This document shows, in pieces, positions 1 through 11,767 of a stretch of DNA of 64,000 nt; within the stretch, counting starts at the first letter, position 1; each line of letters begins with the position of its first letter. Under the pieces are notes generated by a model. That model did no database searches, had not been told where the DNA came from, and was given only the letters and a program-made list of their open reading frames with translations. Source of the DNA: Dryomyza anilis (taxonomy: Eukaryota; Arthropoda; Insecta; Diptera; Dryomyzidae). Made by a program: the position numbers and the translations under genes. The stretch is taken from assembly GCA_951804985.1 (NCBI GenBank), contig OX638135.1, positions 67,654,507-67,718,506 on the forward strand, in the 5' to 3' direction.

Positions 1-21
1 CTAAAGAATATAAGCATCTTG

Positions 22-619
22 AAAACAGAGCTGTAAAGGTTGGATTACGATTATTTTTGATTACGATTACTAAAGACTAGTAATCAAAAATTTTGATTAC
101 GATTCTTAGTAGTCGTACTCAAAAATTTTGATTACGATTAGAAATAATCAAAAAGTAATTTGATTCTTAGTACATTTTATGATTATTTTCACGACTACTT
201 TAAAAAAATCAAAAACTAGTAAGCCGACTATTTTTATTTGATTATTTGAAAATAATCAAAAAAAAGTAATCGTACTACTTTTTTTGATTATTTGAAAATA
301 ATCAAAAAAAAAGTAATCCGACTACTTCTTTTTGATTATTTATATTTTTGTTACATTATTTTTTGATTATTAGATAATCAAAAAAATAATCAAGAAAAGT
401 AGAAATAATCAAAAAAGTAGTCGGATTACTTTTTTGATTATTTTCAAATAATCAAAAAAAAAAGTAGTCGGATTACTAGTTTTTGATTATTTTTAAGTAG
501 CCATTAAAATTATCCAAATATGTATTGATTATTTCTAATCGTAATCAAAATTTTTGATTACGATTCTTTAGAAATCGTAATCAAAAGTAATCGTAATCCA
601 TCCTTTACAGCTCTGTTTT
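22..619. repeat. Foldback / hAT-type non-autonomous element
   Basis: The two ends are inverted copies: ACAGAGCTGTAAAGG at the left and CCTTTACAGCTCTGT at the right. The interior is a run of degenerate AATCAAAA / TTTTTGATTA and GATTACGATT motifs in both orientations, so the whole unit can fold back on itself. There is no coding capacity. Ends starting CAGAGCTG recall hAT-type termini, but I see no convincing 8-bp target duplication, so the superfamily is inferred. Confidence 0.7.
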
Positions 620-690
620 TAACATGCGGATGTGGTTAATCTCTGACGAAATCAGAAATATGCCTATACGAAATATTCCTTATATTTATT
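620..690 (+). repeat. Dispersed repeat fragment shared with 47140-47235
   Basis: The motifs TCTGACGAAA and TATGCCTATACGAAATATTC recur in reverse orientation at about 47140-47235, inside the hAT-like element that interrupts the 3' LTR. No coding sequence. It is probably a remnant of the same element family. Confidence 0.6.
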
Positions 691-1036
691 ATGAATGTAT
701 ATCGACGCCCCTTACGAAAACTATTATATTAAAAATGTCTTACGAAAAAAAGTATATATCACTTTTAAACGAATACGATTTCTTTTTTACTTAAATGACG
801 AATATTATAATGTTTTCAAAATTTCCCAGAAAATTAGTACAACAAACAGTTTTCTGTGGAAAATTATTATGTTTAAAATTTTTAGACGAAAATTGGAGCT
901 TTTTATTGAAATAGATTTTTTTCAAAATCATATTGTAAAATTTGTTTGAAAAAATTTAAAATAATTAAGCTATAATGATATAAAATATGCAATTCCATAT
1001 ACTATGTCGGTGACTCAGAAGGTTAGTGTTTGGGAA
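690..1036 (+). repeat. SINE-linked interspersed repeat, copy 1
   Basis: The sequence from ATCGACGCCCCTTACG to GGTGACTCAGAAGGTTAGTG reappears on the minus strand as two blocks, 36663 to about 36410 and 33930 to 33820, which are now separated by a Tc1-like transposon. The shared unit is about 250 bp of AT-rich body followed by a tRNA-like A-box segment. The 84-codon open frame here is an accident of this repeat. This copy lacks the Tc1 insertion and loses similarity after the A-box segment. Confidence 0.75.
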
Positions 1037-1402
1037 TATGGCTTTTTTTTTTAATTTCACGTCTATACTAATAATGATAGGTATTTGTATATTTAGTTAT
1101 TCTTAAAGGTTTCTTTGGGGAATCGAGTGGCATACTTGGTTTTTTTTAGTGGTACCCTACACCGATACCCTACATTTAAAAAGTAACTTTGTTCAATATT
1201 TTGTAATATATTTCTGATGCGTAGAAATTAAATATAATATATATATTTTTGATCGATATAACCTTGGTTAATTTGTGTATACATATTCCGTCCATTATCC
1301 ATGATTTAAGATTGTTAAACCATCAAGGAACACAATACTCTACTAAGTATTAAAAAATCCTCATTTTTTAAAGTAACGTAATAAAGTAAACAAGTATGTA
1401 CC
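1037..1402. other. Unassigned AT-rich stretch
   Basis: Low-complexity AT-rich sequence. I see no open frame with family features and no repeat boundary. Confidence 0.5.
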
Positions 1403-1410
1403 GTTATAAA

Positions 1411-1850
1411 TAGGGCTGCGCGTTGAATTGTTTTACAGGAAATTCTGATTAATCGCAATCACGATTAATAAATTATTCGATTAATTAACCTAAAATAAGA
1501 TTAATCGGTTAATTAAAACAATTCAATTAATCAAAATACTTTATATTTGAGAACATAGAAATTGCTATTTAAAAAGATATACAAAACAAAGTTTTGTTTA
1601 AAAGAAAAAACCAAAATAATAAAATTACAAATGCCGAAAAAGATGCGTAACAAGTATAATATAGTTATTTATAATCATGCCAATACAAAACAAATAATCG
1701 TATTTCAATTAATCATATTTCTGATTAATCGAGTAATCGTTTTTTAATTAATCAAAATTCTAATTAACCGAATAAAAGTATTTTAGGAAAATTAGATATA
1801 TCGTGTTTACGATTAATCAGACATTCCGGTAAAACGATTAATTGCACCTA
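1411..1850. mobile_element. hAT-like MITE with ATTAATCG-rich termini
   Basis: The element starts TAGGGCTGCGCG and ends TTGCACCTA. About 55 bp of each end can be aligned as an imperfect inverted repeat that includes GTTTTAC, GGAA and CTGATTAATCG blocks. The flanking 8-mers GTTATAAA and GTTAGAAT match at 6 of 8 bases, compatible with an aged 8-bp hAT target duplication. The interior has repeated GATTAATCG motifs and no coding capacity. Confidence 0.6.
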
Positions 1851-2040
1851 GTTAGAATCGTGCATTATTATTAATGCCCAGCAGGAAATAAATCATTTAA
1901 CTACAAAGTGATAAAACGAGGAAATTGTAGAATTTATTCACTTCGTCCATTGTTGCAAAACATACATAGTTAATTCTAACATTGCATTTTAAATGTTATA
2001 ATAATTTCTGAAATTATTTACGAATTATTGTTTCCTAAAG

Positions 2041-2470
2041 AGTTATTAATTAGTGACTCTTATGGTAGGTGGACGTGTGCGTTTACCGATTTGGCTCATT
2101 TCTGAAGTCAGAACCATTTTTTGGCTAAAACATATTGAAACAAAATTTCATTGCATTCTGACCAGTATTATTCAAGTTCCCGTGACTCTTATGGTAGGTG
2201 GACGTGTGCGTTTACCGATTTGGCTCATTTCTGAAGTCAGAACCATTTTTTGGCTAAAACATATTGAAACAAAATTTCATTGCATTCTGACCAGTATTAT
2301 TCAAGTTCCCGTGATTTCTGGCAGACAGCTACACAGACAGACATATATACAGACATAGATACAGACATAGATACAGACATATGAACAGACAAGCATGGAT
2401 AAACGGACTAGTTGAGTGCTGTGCTAGATGCTGATCAAGAATATATATACTATTATATACCACCCAATAC
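2041..2470 (+). repeat. Fly interspersed repeat fragment with 129-bp tandem duplication
   Basis: Bases 2053-2181 and 2182-2310 are head-to-tail copies of a 129-bp unit containing GATTTGGCTCATTTCTGAAG and CAAGTTCCCGTG. The unit is followed by an ACAGACAGACAT-rich stretch and TGATCAAGAATATATA. The same block order occurs once in the fuller copy at 5344-5990. The 101-codon open frame exists only because 129 is a multiple of three. Confidence 0.8.
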
Positions 2471-3000
2471 CTGAAATTGCTCGGTGATATAATTATTAAT
2501 TTTGTTCAAATCAATTTCAATGAGCATTTAAGGGTTAGGTATACGGTATAAAAATTACCTTTAGGCGCAGATAAAATCCATATGGCTGTAACCACCATCC
2601 AAAAAAGTTATAAGTGATCCAAAAAAGTTATAGACCGCCAAATTTTATTTTTTTTTAATAATACTGAAAAAATACGTATATTTACATTCAAATACCATTT
2701 GAACAGGATATGCTATTAACATGATTTGTACGTTAGATAAGAGACCTATGTGTCCTTGTTATGTTGTCTTTCACTTATAAATTAAAATTATACACGTATT
2801 TGAGTACACCCATTATATCGTTGTACCATTTCTTTCATTTTTTGAGAAATAAGCCTCAATACAGATAGCCATAACTCGGAAGTGGTAAGAGATATTTACA
2901 TAAAAAAAAACGGGAATTTTTATCTGCATTCAACTTTTATATAAAAAGCAATTCAAATGGAACATTCCGGTAATTTTTTGTTTTTGCCTCATGCGCGCGT
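2471..3000. other. Unassigned AT-rich stretch
   Basis: No coding signal. There is a local direct repeat of ATCCAAAAAAGTTATA near 2600. Confidence 0.5.
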
Positions 3001-3275
3001 ATTTGATCATTTTTTCCCAAAGTGCGTCGCTGGTTCAATAACCAGCGAATGCAACGTTAAAAAAATAAATATAAAATGCTTTTCTTCACCGCGATACCTC
3101 TTGGTAGATAACCTCCGAGAGTAAAAACATCACCCAAGAGAAGTTATGATTCGGCGTTAAACTGTAGGTTCCGCTATTTGAGTACAAATATAACATGTTT
3201 AAATGGTGAAACCTAGACTGAAGGTTCTTCATAACTGTATCGCTAAACTAGTATTATTATTATTAGGACATGTCC
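3001..3275 (+). mobile_element. tRNA-derived SINE, variant 1
   Basis: A TpsiC-arm-like segment, GCTGGTTCAATAACCAGC (a Pol III B-box), is followed by GCGATACCTCTTGGTAGATA. The tail is shared with the other SINEs in the window (AAACTGTAGG, GAGTACAAATATAACA, ACTGTATCGC) and ends in ATTATTATT. The upstream A-box half is not clear here. The head also matches the minus-strand copy at 33717-33910. Confidence 0.7.
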
Positions 3276-3712
3276 ATTTTTAGTATTTTTGAGGTCATTT
3301 GTTACTGTTTCCTAAGAAATCTAGACTGCTACATTGAATTTAGGTTTAATTTCAGGACTGATTTAAGTTCCAAATGGTCTGTGGTCTTTATTAAACGATT
3401 ACAAATATTTAATACAATGCTTTAATATGTACAGATTTTATATGAAGGCCCCAATTATTCATGTTCAACAAAAGATTCCAATCTTCGTCGCAAAATTTGA
3501 ATCATTTTTATATTCGTAGATACACAGATATACATGTGCATATTCCCTGAAATATCAAAAACGTAATAGAGTTCCTGGCAAAACCATAAAACATATTATT
3601 TTTCTCATCAAAAACAATAACATACTTTTATTCTGAACCTCAAAAAATAACATATTTATTTTCGTAAATGAAAAAATATTGTAAGGGTCGTCGATATGTT
3701 CATTTTATTATC
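3276..3712. other. Unassigned AT-rich stretch
   Basis: No family-specific coding sequence and no repeat ends found. Confidence 0.45.
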
Positions 3713-4115
3713 ACTTGATTTATACAATTATTTTTTATTAGTTAATTCATGTTAAAATATAATTCAAATTTTTATGTTATTGTATTTTTTTTTGTTAGTA
3801 AAAAAATATATATTTTTTGTTGAAGAAATTGAAAATATGGAAAATAAGTAACTTAAATACAATTAGTGTTCAAATTCTATTCGTTTTCATAATTAATATG
3901 CAGCTTAAGATATTTGTCGTCGATCTTTTATTTAATATTTAAAAAGTAAAATTTTGCAAAAGTCTTGCAAGCAAGGTCAAGAAAGGTATTGCAAGAACAA
4001 GACGAAGAACAAGATCATATGTTCTTTTGCAAGAACAAGAGCAAGACTTAGTGTGCAAGAACAAGAACAAGATTACCATTTCTTGTCTTGTTCTTGCAAA
4101 TGATCATCACTACAA
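3713..4115 (+). repeat. Dispersed repeat shared in inverse with 46635-46895
   Basis: The stretch from CACTTGATTTATACAATT to TGATCATCACT matches the reverse complement of about 46635-46895 over most of its length. This copy has an additional block (about 3955-4085) of repeated GCAAGAACAAGA and GTTCTTGC motifs. A similar motif cluster is at 48100-48215. Non-coding. Confidence 0.7.
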
Positions 4116-4119
4116 GACA

Positions 4120-4318
4120 TCAAGACAGACAGACGGACATAGCTAAACGAACTCGGGTAGTGATGCTGATCAAGAATATAAAGCCTCTTAGGAGGAGTGG
4201 CCGCTATGGAAAAGTATATGTACTTTTCCATAGCGGCCACGCCTCCTAAGGGGCGTTACAATATCTGCACAAACTTAATATACCCTGTACCTCATAGGTG
4301 TAGGGTATAATTTAAAGA
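4120..4318 (+). repeat. Fly repeat end with a near-perfect hairpin
   Basis: It carries the family motifs AGACGGACATAGCTAAACG and GATGCTGATCAAGAATATA and ends in GGTGTAGGGTATA. Inside, 4187-4216 and 4221-4250 are inverted arms of 30 bp that differ at one base, with only four bases between them. In the fuller copy at 5344-5990 the equivalent segment is present once, so the hairpin arose by a local inverted duplication. Confidence 0.8.
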
Positions 4319-4394
4319 ATTAGTTTGAGTATATTACTCGTGTGAAATTGCTCATGTATATTTATTAATAGATCTTACACAACAAGCACATAAC

Positions 4395-4740
4395 GCATGA
4401 CGTGCAGACTGAAACGATTGAAGGAGAACAAATATATTATATATGTTCTTAAAAATGCGAAACCTAAATAGCGTAATACAATTCTATAAAACGCGGATGA
4501 TAATCTTAAAAAAGCTATTAATGAAATTGCATTTAATGTTTAACATAAAAATCATAATGTAAAGAAAAACGATCTAGTAAAGTTAAATTATATAAAAATG
4601 TCATTAGAAAACTTTGCTGCTCAAAAACTGTTTTACGATCAAAGAAAAAACATTTAATCCAACGAGGAAGATTTATTCCAATTTTGATTTCACCTTTTTT
4701 AAGCGGTGTTATAGGAAAAATTTTAGATAATGTTTAATGT
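4395..4740 (+). pseudogene. Possible Polinton/Maverick small conserved protein remnant
   Basis: Several short frames on the plus strand read NADDNLKKAINEIAFNV and then, after a frameshift, KKKHLIQRGRFIPILISPF. This combination (a leucine/alanine-rich segment, then a basic patch, then a glycine-phenylalanine turn leading into a hydrophobic stretch) resembles a small protein I associate with Polinton/Maverick elements. Stops and frameshifts break it. A Polinton polymerase pseudogene lies at 20-54 kb in the same window, which makes the assignment plausible but not proven. Confidence 0.45.
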
Positions 4741-5343
4741 TTTATCCAAGCTTGTATTATTAAACCCTTCTACATATGGACGCTATTCTAAAGATATATC
4801 AGATCACAATTTTTTAAAACGAAAACTTCTTCCAATATATCGTCAGTGGAACTGCAAAACCGCATATCTACATTTTCGAATACCTCTTACAAAATGAATT
4901 TTACAGAAGAAACGAAACTATTTTGAGTCTCAATCCTGCACTTACTTCATACAAAATTAAGTATGTCATAACTTATAATGGTTTTTATCTAATTTATCGA
5001 TGAACATATCATTTAAACCAGATTATAACACAAAATTTTCACATGCAGTTAGGTGGTTTTGCAGTATCATCGACGATATGCCTCTCATACACTTAAAGAT
5101 TTAAATAAATGGCATGGAATAAAACAAGAACTCGCAAATTATTTGATTTCCAAACTAGAAATAAATATTAAGAAATATTAAGAAAAAAAATCGGTAAAGT
5201 CATATAAATCATTAAGGGATAAGGATACTCCAAAAAAAAGGATACAAAATGGATATTTAAAAACGATAATGCAACTCAATCAAAATATGTTGGAAAATAT
5301 ATTTTGCTTCGCAGGCTAACTTTAATGCTGATGAACATATGGA
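4741..5343 (+). other. Weak coding debris, possibly Polinton-related
   Basis: Short peptides such as NGFYLIY and LNKWHGIKQELANYLISKLE are visible on the plus strand, separated by stops. The composition is less AT-biased than the surroundings, which suggests former coding sequence. The family is not established. Confidence 0.25.
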
Positions 5344-5990
5344 ATACCCTACACCTTTGGTGGGAATATTAATATGGGATATTTAATTGTATACCTTAAT
5401 TTTAAAGTTCTTAATTATGCTGAACCCCCCACCCTCAGAATATTATTCACATATCAGATTTACATCTTATATACCCATAATTTAAAAACAAATTAAATAG
5501 TATAAAAAACTAATAAAACAAATTTAGAAAAAAAGTGGGCGGACCACGCCTTTGTTTAAATTTTGTACATTTCATAGATTTTATTATAATAATTTACATA
5601 TTTTTAGGTGAATTCTAACTATACGTTTTAAATTTTATAAGTCTATCTTGAATAGTATTCGAGGTATTAGTTCCTAAAGAGTTATATAAAAATGACTTGT
5701 ATGGGAGGTAGGCGTGTCCATTGAGCGATTTGGCTCATTTCCAAACTCAGTTCCTACTTTAGAATAAAACATATTGTGACCAAATTTCATCGCATTCAAA
5801 CCAGTATTTCTCAAGTTTCCTCGTATACGGACAGCAAGACAGACGGACATAGCTAAACGGACTCGGGTAGTAATGGTGATCAAGAATATACATACTTTTC
5901 CATACCGGCCACGCCTCATAAGGGGCGTTACAATATCTGCACAAATTTAATATACAACTCATTAATATATAACTCATAGGTGTAGGGTAT
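5344..5990 (+). mobile_element. Non-autonomous element with ATACCCTACACCT termini
   Basis: It is bounded by ATACCCTACACCT at the left and its reverse complement AGGTGTAGGGTAT at the right, giving a 13-bp terminal inverted repeat. The interior carries GTGGGCGGACCACGCC, CAAATTTCATCGCATTC, a GACAGACGGACATAGC run and GATCAAGAATATACA. No functional protein. Truncated or rearranged relatives are at 2041-2470 and 4120-4318. A sister group with extended right ends is at 35412, 40500 and 41313. Confidence 0.8.
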
Positions 5991-6019
5991 AATCAACCAT
6001 ACCTACGCAAGTTCTGCAG

Positions 6020-7066
6020 CTTTATAAAAAAAAGGTTTTTTTGGTAGCTCTACCCTTAAAAAATTTCGTTGAAATTCAACATTTAGCATTCAGTTAAATG
6101 ACTGTAGCAAGTGAACGAAATGTTTAATATTGAAAAATTTTATTTAATTTAAAATTGCTCTTTCTAATACAAACAAACATAATAAGAAATATATTAAGAA
6201 ATGATGGTCCGAAAATTTTAAAACCGATTTTGGTGGACAGCACATAATTAAAAAAAAAAAGTCAAACCATTACAAAACTACATTAATATTGCACCAACAC
6301 TAAAAAATTTACTATTTTAAAACTTTTTTTCTTTAAAAAAAATATTTTTTCTGACGTTTGAACATCGACAATATAATAAAATTGCGTATAACAAGCTTGT
6401 TTACTGAAAATACCATGAAAACAATAAAATTTATAATATTTTTAACGTATTAATATTTTCAATACAAAAAATCTATTTTGGTTGGAATATATTAAAAATA
6501 TTTGAATACTAATTTTGTCTATATTTGACATGTACATTATCTTGTTGTGTATTGGCAAGCTGTTTATATGCAATTTGAAATTGAATGATTTTTTGGAGAA
6601 AAAAGTTTTAAAATAGTAAGCGTTAAGGTCGTACTTTAAATTTTTCAGTGTTGGTGCATCTGTGATGCAGTTTTGTGATGATGTAAAAAAAAACAATTTA
6701 TATGCTGACCACCAAAATCGGTTTTATAACTTTCGGACCATCATTTGTTATTATGTTTGTATTAGACGATTTAAAATGTGTAAACCATTAGAAAGAGCAA
6801 TGTATTATCTTTCAAATTAGACCAAATTGTTTTATATTGAACTTATGGTTCACGTGCTACAATAATTTAACTAAATTCAATATGTTAAATTTCAACGAAA
6901 TATTTAAATTTATTGAGGAGTAGAAATGCCAGAAAAAACACTATTTTTATAAAAAAAAGTGTCAAATATTTTTTGGTACAGAACAAATATGTAAAATTTC
7001 AAAAGATCGGAGCTCATAAAGTAATTTTTTGTTGAAAAGTGCCCGGTTTGACGTGGAATGGCCAAT
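6020..7066. mobile_element. Long inverted-repeat (foldback) element
   Basis: Sequence around 6055-6240 (TTTCGTTGAAATTCAACAT and ACCGATTTTGGTGGACAGCA) recurs inverted at about 6700-6910 (CCACCAAAATCGGTTTTATA and TTAAATTTCAACGAAATATTT). The right end, GGTTTGACGTGGAATGGCC, resembles the termini of the Harbinger element at 50966-53331 and the motif at 62085. Related arms occur at 7626-7830. No coding. Confidence 0.6.
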
Positions 7067-7306
7067 GTATAAAATTGAATTTTTATTTTATTATTAATTT
7101 AATTTAACACATTATACATGTATATAACATTAAATATGTTTACATATTAATTTTTTATACATAGATATTTAGAAAATTAATAAATTAAAATCATAAAAAT
7201 ATCTTAATCAATATTTAAAGTTTTAATATAATTAAATTTGTAATGCCCCCAAGCAAGTTTGTTTATACCATCATCTAGTATATACCACTCAGTGGAGGAT
7301 CCACAG

Positions 7307-7342
7307 GGGGGGGAGAAGGGGGCGATCGCCCCCCCCTCCCCC
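7307..7342. other. G-tract / C-tract palindrome
   Basis: A run of eight G, then GAGAAGGGGGCGATCGCCCCC, then C-rich sequence forms a strongly GC palindrome in an otherwise AT-rich region. A similar subterminal G-run lies at 20647-20659 beside the same type of GGATCC terminus, so it looks like a conserved subterminal feature. Confidence 0.7.
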
Positions 7343-8419
7343 CAAGACACCATGGTTTTGTCAAAAAAAATTAACTTTCAAAATATATCAAGAACACAGT
7401 TGAAAAGTATCTGTAATTCATTGTTTAAAATTTGTCATCGGTATTTTATTAGATAGGTATTTTATAAAATGGCACAAATTGAAACCATGAAGGATCAGCA
7501 ACATCGAATAATAAACTTTAGAAATAACGCATTATTTTGCTTCACCTTCGTTTCTTGAAGGTAAATGTGTGCAATTAAGTTCAGGCAATCCACAACTATT
7601 TTTGAGTTACTTGAAACTTACCACTCATCGGATAAATTCGTTGAAATTCAACATTTTTTACCTAAACCATAAGTTAATTATAGAAAAATTGAGTCTCATT
7701 TAAATGAAATGCTTTTTGTGGTGGTTTAGTCGTTTTTATAACCTCTAATACAAACATCACAAACATAATAACAAATTATGTTCCAAAAGTTATAAAACTG
7801 ATTTTTGTGGTCAACACCTAATTTTTTTTTTACATTTGTAGTTCTATATTAATAACACTGCTCTACACTCATTATGGTGCAGTAAAAGTTGCAGCAAATA
7901 GTGGATGCATTTGTGGCGCTGATTCCGAAATTAGCATTCGTTTTGTCAAATTGGCTATAGTTTTTGTATTTTTTTGTATTTTATGGCGCAAGATTAAATT
8001 AATGGCTAAATTAATGGGATATTATAAAATGGGCTATATCTTAGAAATTAGAGCCATTTGGACTAAACTGATGCCATTTTCGGAATTGGCTCTACAAATG
8101 TATAATATTTGCTGTAACTTTTACTGCACCATGTCAAAATTTGTATTTTGTCGGGCAGTGTAATTCACCAATACTGAAAAATATAGATTTACTATATTAT
8201 TTTTGTCAATTATTTTTTTCTGACGTTTGAACTGCGTTAATTAATTATGCTAGTCTATAAATTACAAGATAATGTAATGTATAAATTACAAGATAATGTA
8301 TAAATTACAAGATAATGTATAAATTACAAGATAATGCCTAAAAGTTACATTGTGCTGCAAGAGTTTACCACAAAATATTTGAGTTAAATAAAATAATGTC
8401 CTGCACCAAAAAAAAAAAA

Positions 8420-8627
8420 TTCACTCAAATCCCATTAAAATTGATCAATAGGACAATTATTGATTTAATAGTATACAAAAAATAAATCTTTTCATATAAA
8501 CTCAATGACAATATCATGGTACTTTCTAGTATTTAATGGTATTTTCCGATTAAAATAATAATTTATCCTATTGACTATTTTTAATAGTAAAAAACTATTA
8601 TTTATATAGTATTTTTTTCTGGGTGTG
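8420..8627. mobile_element. Small MITE, copy 1
   Basis: The left end CACTCAAATCCCATTAAAA and right end TTTTTTTCTGGGTGTG are loosely inverted. The interior (TTTAATAGTAT, TTTCTAGTATTTAATGGTA, CCGATTAAAATAATAATTTAT) matches the second copy at 9238-9414. Confidence 0.65.
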
Positions 8628-9237
8628 TATTCGCACATTGCAGATGATGTAAAAAAAAATTTTTCAATCCATATTTTTATTTTTTTTCGGCATACATTTT
8701 TTGTGGTAAACTCTAGCAGCAGAATGTAATTATTAGGCCCTATTACACTTTAAAATAAAAATAAACTTTTGGTTCTGATCCACACCTTATGTATATGTCA
8801 AACATCGAAGTAATGGGTATTCAAATATCTTGAATATTTTCAACCAAACTGGAATACAAATATTACTATAAAGAAAAATTATTACATTCTTCTCATGGTA
8901 TTTTCCGTAAACAAGCATGTTATAACTATGCAATTTAAGAATGTTTACGTACTTCACCTAAAAAAAAATTAAAGAGAAAATTTTCGAAAATAGTAAGCCT
9001 ATGAGGAGTCACTCTAAATCTTTCAGTGTTAATGCATTATTTTTATAAGAGTATGATGAATTAAAAACAAACAAAAAATAAAAAAATAAGGATCTAAACC
9101 TTTCTGACCATCTTTCTTTGTATATTAAATTATTTATATTTATATTATTTGTATATTAAAAGTTGGGAAAACGAGTACACTATTAGAAAAACCAATCCCT
9201 CACCTTTCAAAACAGACTAACTTCAATATTCAACTTA

Positions 9238-9414
9238 TACACTCCTAAAAACCCATGAAATCCCAACTGATTTAATAGTATTTAAAAAATAATTATTTTC
9301 ATATAAAAAATGTAATACCTAGTATTTTCTAGTATTTAATGGTAATTACCGATTAAAATAATAATTTATCATGTTAAAAAAACTATCGTTTGTATGGTAT
9401 TTTTTTGTGAGTGT
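9238..9414. mobile_element. Small MITE, copy 2
   Basis: The left end is ACACTCCTAAAAACCCAT and the right end, reversed, is CACACTCACAAAAAAATACC. It has the same internal blocks as 8420-8627. Both are nested in the hAT-like element 7290-10050. Confidence 0.65.
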
Positions 9415-9785
9415 GGTTCACATGCTATATTAGATTAACGGAATGCAAAAAGTTGTATTTCAATTAATTAATAACTTCAAAAAAAAAACTCTATTTTAAT
9501 AGAAAAATAAATTACGTTTAACATATTTTATGGCTACTGTAAAATTTCAAAAATAACGGAGCTAATAAAAGTCGTTTTTTTTATATTTCGACGAATAACA
9601 GATCGGTACGCTAATATCCATAATCACAGAATTGAGTTTATATAATTATGTAAAATCTAAAATTTTTAAAATTATGACTACTAATATTAATATTATTATA
9701 GCAAATTAATTTTTAATTTTTATTATTTAATTTGAGTATTTAAAATTAAATATTAAGTAGAACAAATTTGTGTTTCATTCAATAA

Positions 9786-10001
<216 letters not shown>

Positions 10002-10233
10002 CATTTTTCAAAATCGACCCTCTTAAGAACGACGTCTGGATCCGCCCCTGATACAACTTGTCATCTATAAGATTAATTGCTACTTTATTTATACACTGTG
10101 TATATAAAATATGGACCTTTGATCTAATTATATACATTTCTCTCATTATAACTTTCTTATTGACAAGTTTTATAATCATGAATAATAAATGATTTACTAA
10201 CAGATTTTTTAACACCATTTGATATTGGTGTAC

Positions 10234-10261
10234 CCAGGGGCGGATCCAGAAGTATGGCTGG
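10234..10261 (+). mobile_element. Second hAT-like terminus, truncated
   Basis: CAGGGGCGGATCCAGAAG is the same terminus as the right end of 7290-10050, in the opposite direction. It is cut after 28 bp by the solo LTR that starts at 10262. Any continuation would lie beyond 10972. Confidence 0.5.
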
Positions 10262-10972
10262 TGTTGTGAATTAGCGCATACATTTTTCTTTACTTTATGG
10301 TTCTTCACTATTCATTCAGTTTTGGATGTTTCTGTACATATGTTGAGCGCATCGTGTTTTTATATCATGTTGTACTCATGTTGTACAGCAACATGTTCAA
10401 AGCATTGTCCCAACGCTTCACGTTGGCAAGCGCTAAAGCTATGCTTAGACCACACCTCTTTCTGGTTAGCTTGCACAGTTAACAGAAGCTGGCAATAATT
10501 TGGCAAAGCGCTAAAGCTTTACTTGGACCACACCTCTTTCAAGACGCTTGCAATACAATTTTCCATTGTATAATTTTGGGTCTATGTTAAAATAAGCAAA
10601 GCAGCGATTGCCAACAATTCTGATATTTCGCAATTGGTGTCAGCCAAAAACTGCAAGTCGGACTTTCTTCAAAAGTCACGTACACCAAAATTGAGTGAAA
10701 GTGAAAACTCACTAGAACATAGTGGGACTAGAATTTAAGAAAAGCTTGCAACGAAGGTATTGTTAATACCTTTCGTTGCAATTTAAAAGATTGTAGTTTA
10801 ACCAACCTCAAGTGGAGATACTAAAATAGTAAAAGTGTCTTTTCAATAGTAAATTTAATAAAAGTGTCTTTTCAACTCTAAAAATAAAAAAGTGTCTTTT
10901 GATTAATTAAATTGTAAGATAAATAAATGTAAAATAAATCAACTCTAACTTTACAACGCTAACTTTACAACA
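10262..10972 (+). mobile_element. Solo LTR of the Ty3/gypsy-type element
   Basis: A 711-bp LTR that starts TGTTGTGAATTAGCGC and ends TTTACAACA, collinear with the LTRs at 24175-24887 and 29477-30189. No leader or primer-binding sequence follows it: the next bases are GTGGGGAG, not TTTGGCACAGCC. That fits a solo LTR. The 4-mers either side (CTGG, GTGG) differ at one base, so the target duplication is uncertain. It contains the hairpin AAGGTATTGTTAATACCTT. Confidence 0.8.
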
Positions 10973-11767
10973 GTGGGGAGACGATTGATGTTTTTGCGAC
11001 TTTTTTTTAAAAAAATTTCTAAAATGCTCCCCAAAATTTTATTGTGCGTCCTTTTTTTATATTTTCTCATCAAATACAGTAAAAAATGAATTATACACAA
11101 CTTTAATTCTTTAAACCAACTTTTAAACCATGTTAGTACGAACATGCTGTCTGATAGGGGGATAGGGATAGGAATAAAAATAGTAATAGAAAAGTAGGAA
11201 AGGTAGTGAAAATATGAGTAGAAAAAGTTAGAAAAGGTAGTTTGGAAATAGATGGAAAATGAACGACCAGTAGAGAGGAGCGGGTAACATGCTCGTGGAC
11301 TTGCGGGCTAATGCTCGTCAGACATGTGATGGGTCCTTACTCTTCTACTGGTGTTACGCACACTAAACAGAATGTCATGCCAGACTAAACAAACCAAAAT
11401 TACAAAACTATACTGAATGGAAATAAAAGAAAACATACCCAAAACGAAACATAAAATGCAATTGCTGTGACAAAACTAATTATACAATCGGCTGACAAAT
11501 ATAGGGGCGATTTGGGTGGTATTAAATCATCCCGGGCATACCCTCCCCACCATGGATCATTTTTTGCCCTGTTATTAATGATCCCCTATTAAAATATACT
11601 GACATACAATACTAAAACAAACTCACGTCATATTCCTCTCGTCAGCTCGATGTCGTCACGCCCATTAAACAATTTAACCCATCATATTAAAATTCAAAAA
11701 AACTCAAAATGCAAAACGGAAAAATTTAGCAAATTTCATGGTCAAACAAAATCACACATACAACAAA
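10973..11767. other. Unassigned stretch between LTR and LINE A
   Basis: A purine-rich part (11155-11290, many GATAGG and GAAAAG motifs) is followed by ordinary sequence with moderate GC. I see no supported gene or repeat end. Confidence 0.45.

Noticed and set aside
695..949. 84-codon frame as a small gene
   Set aside because: The sequence is a dispersed repeat, and its second copy (36420-36663) does not keep the frame open.
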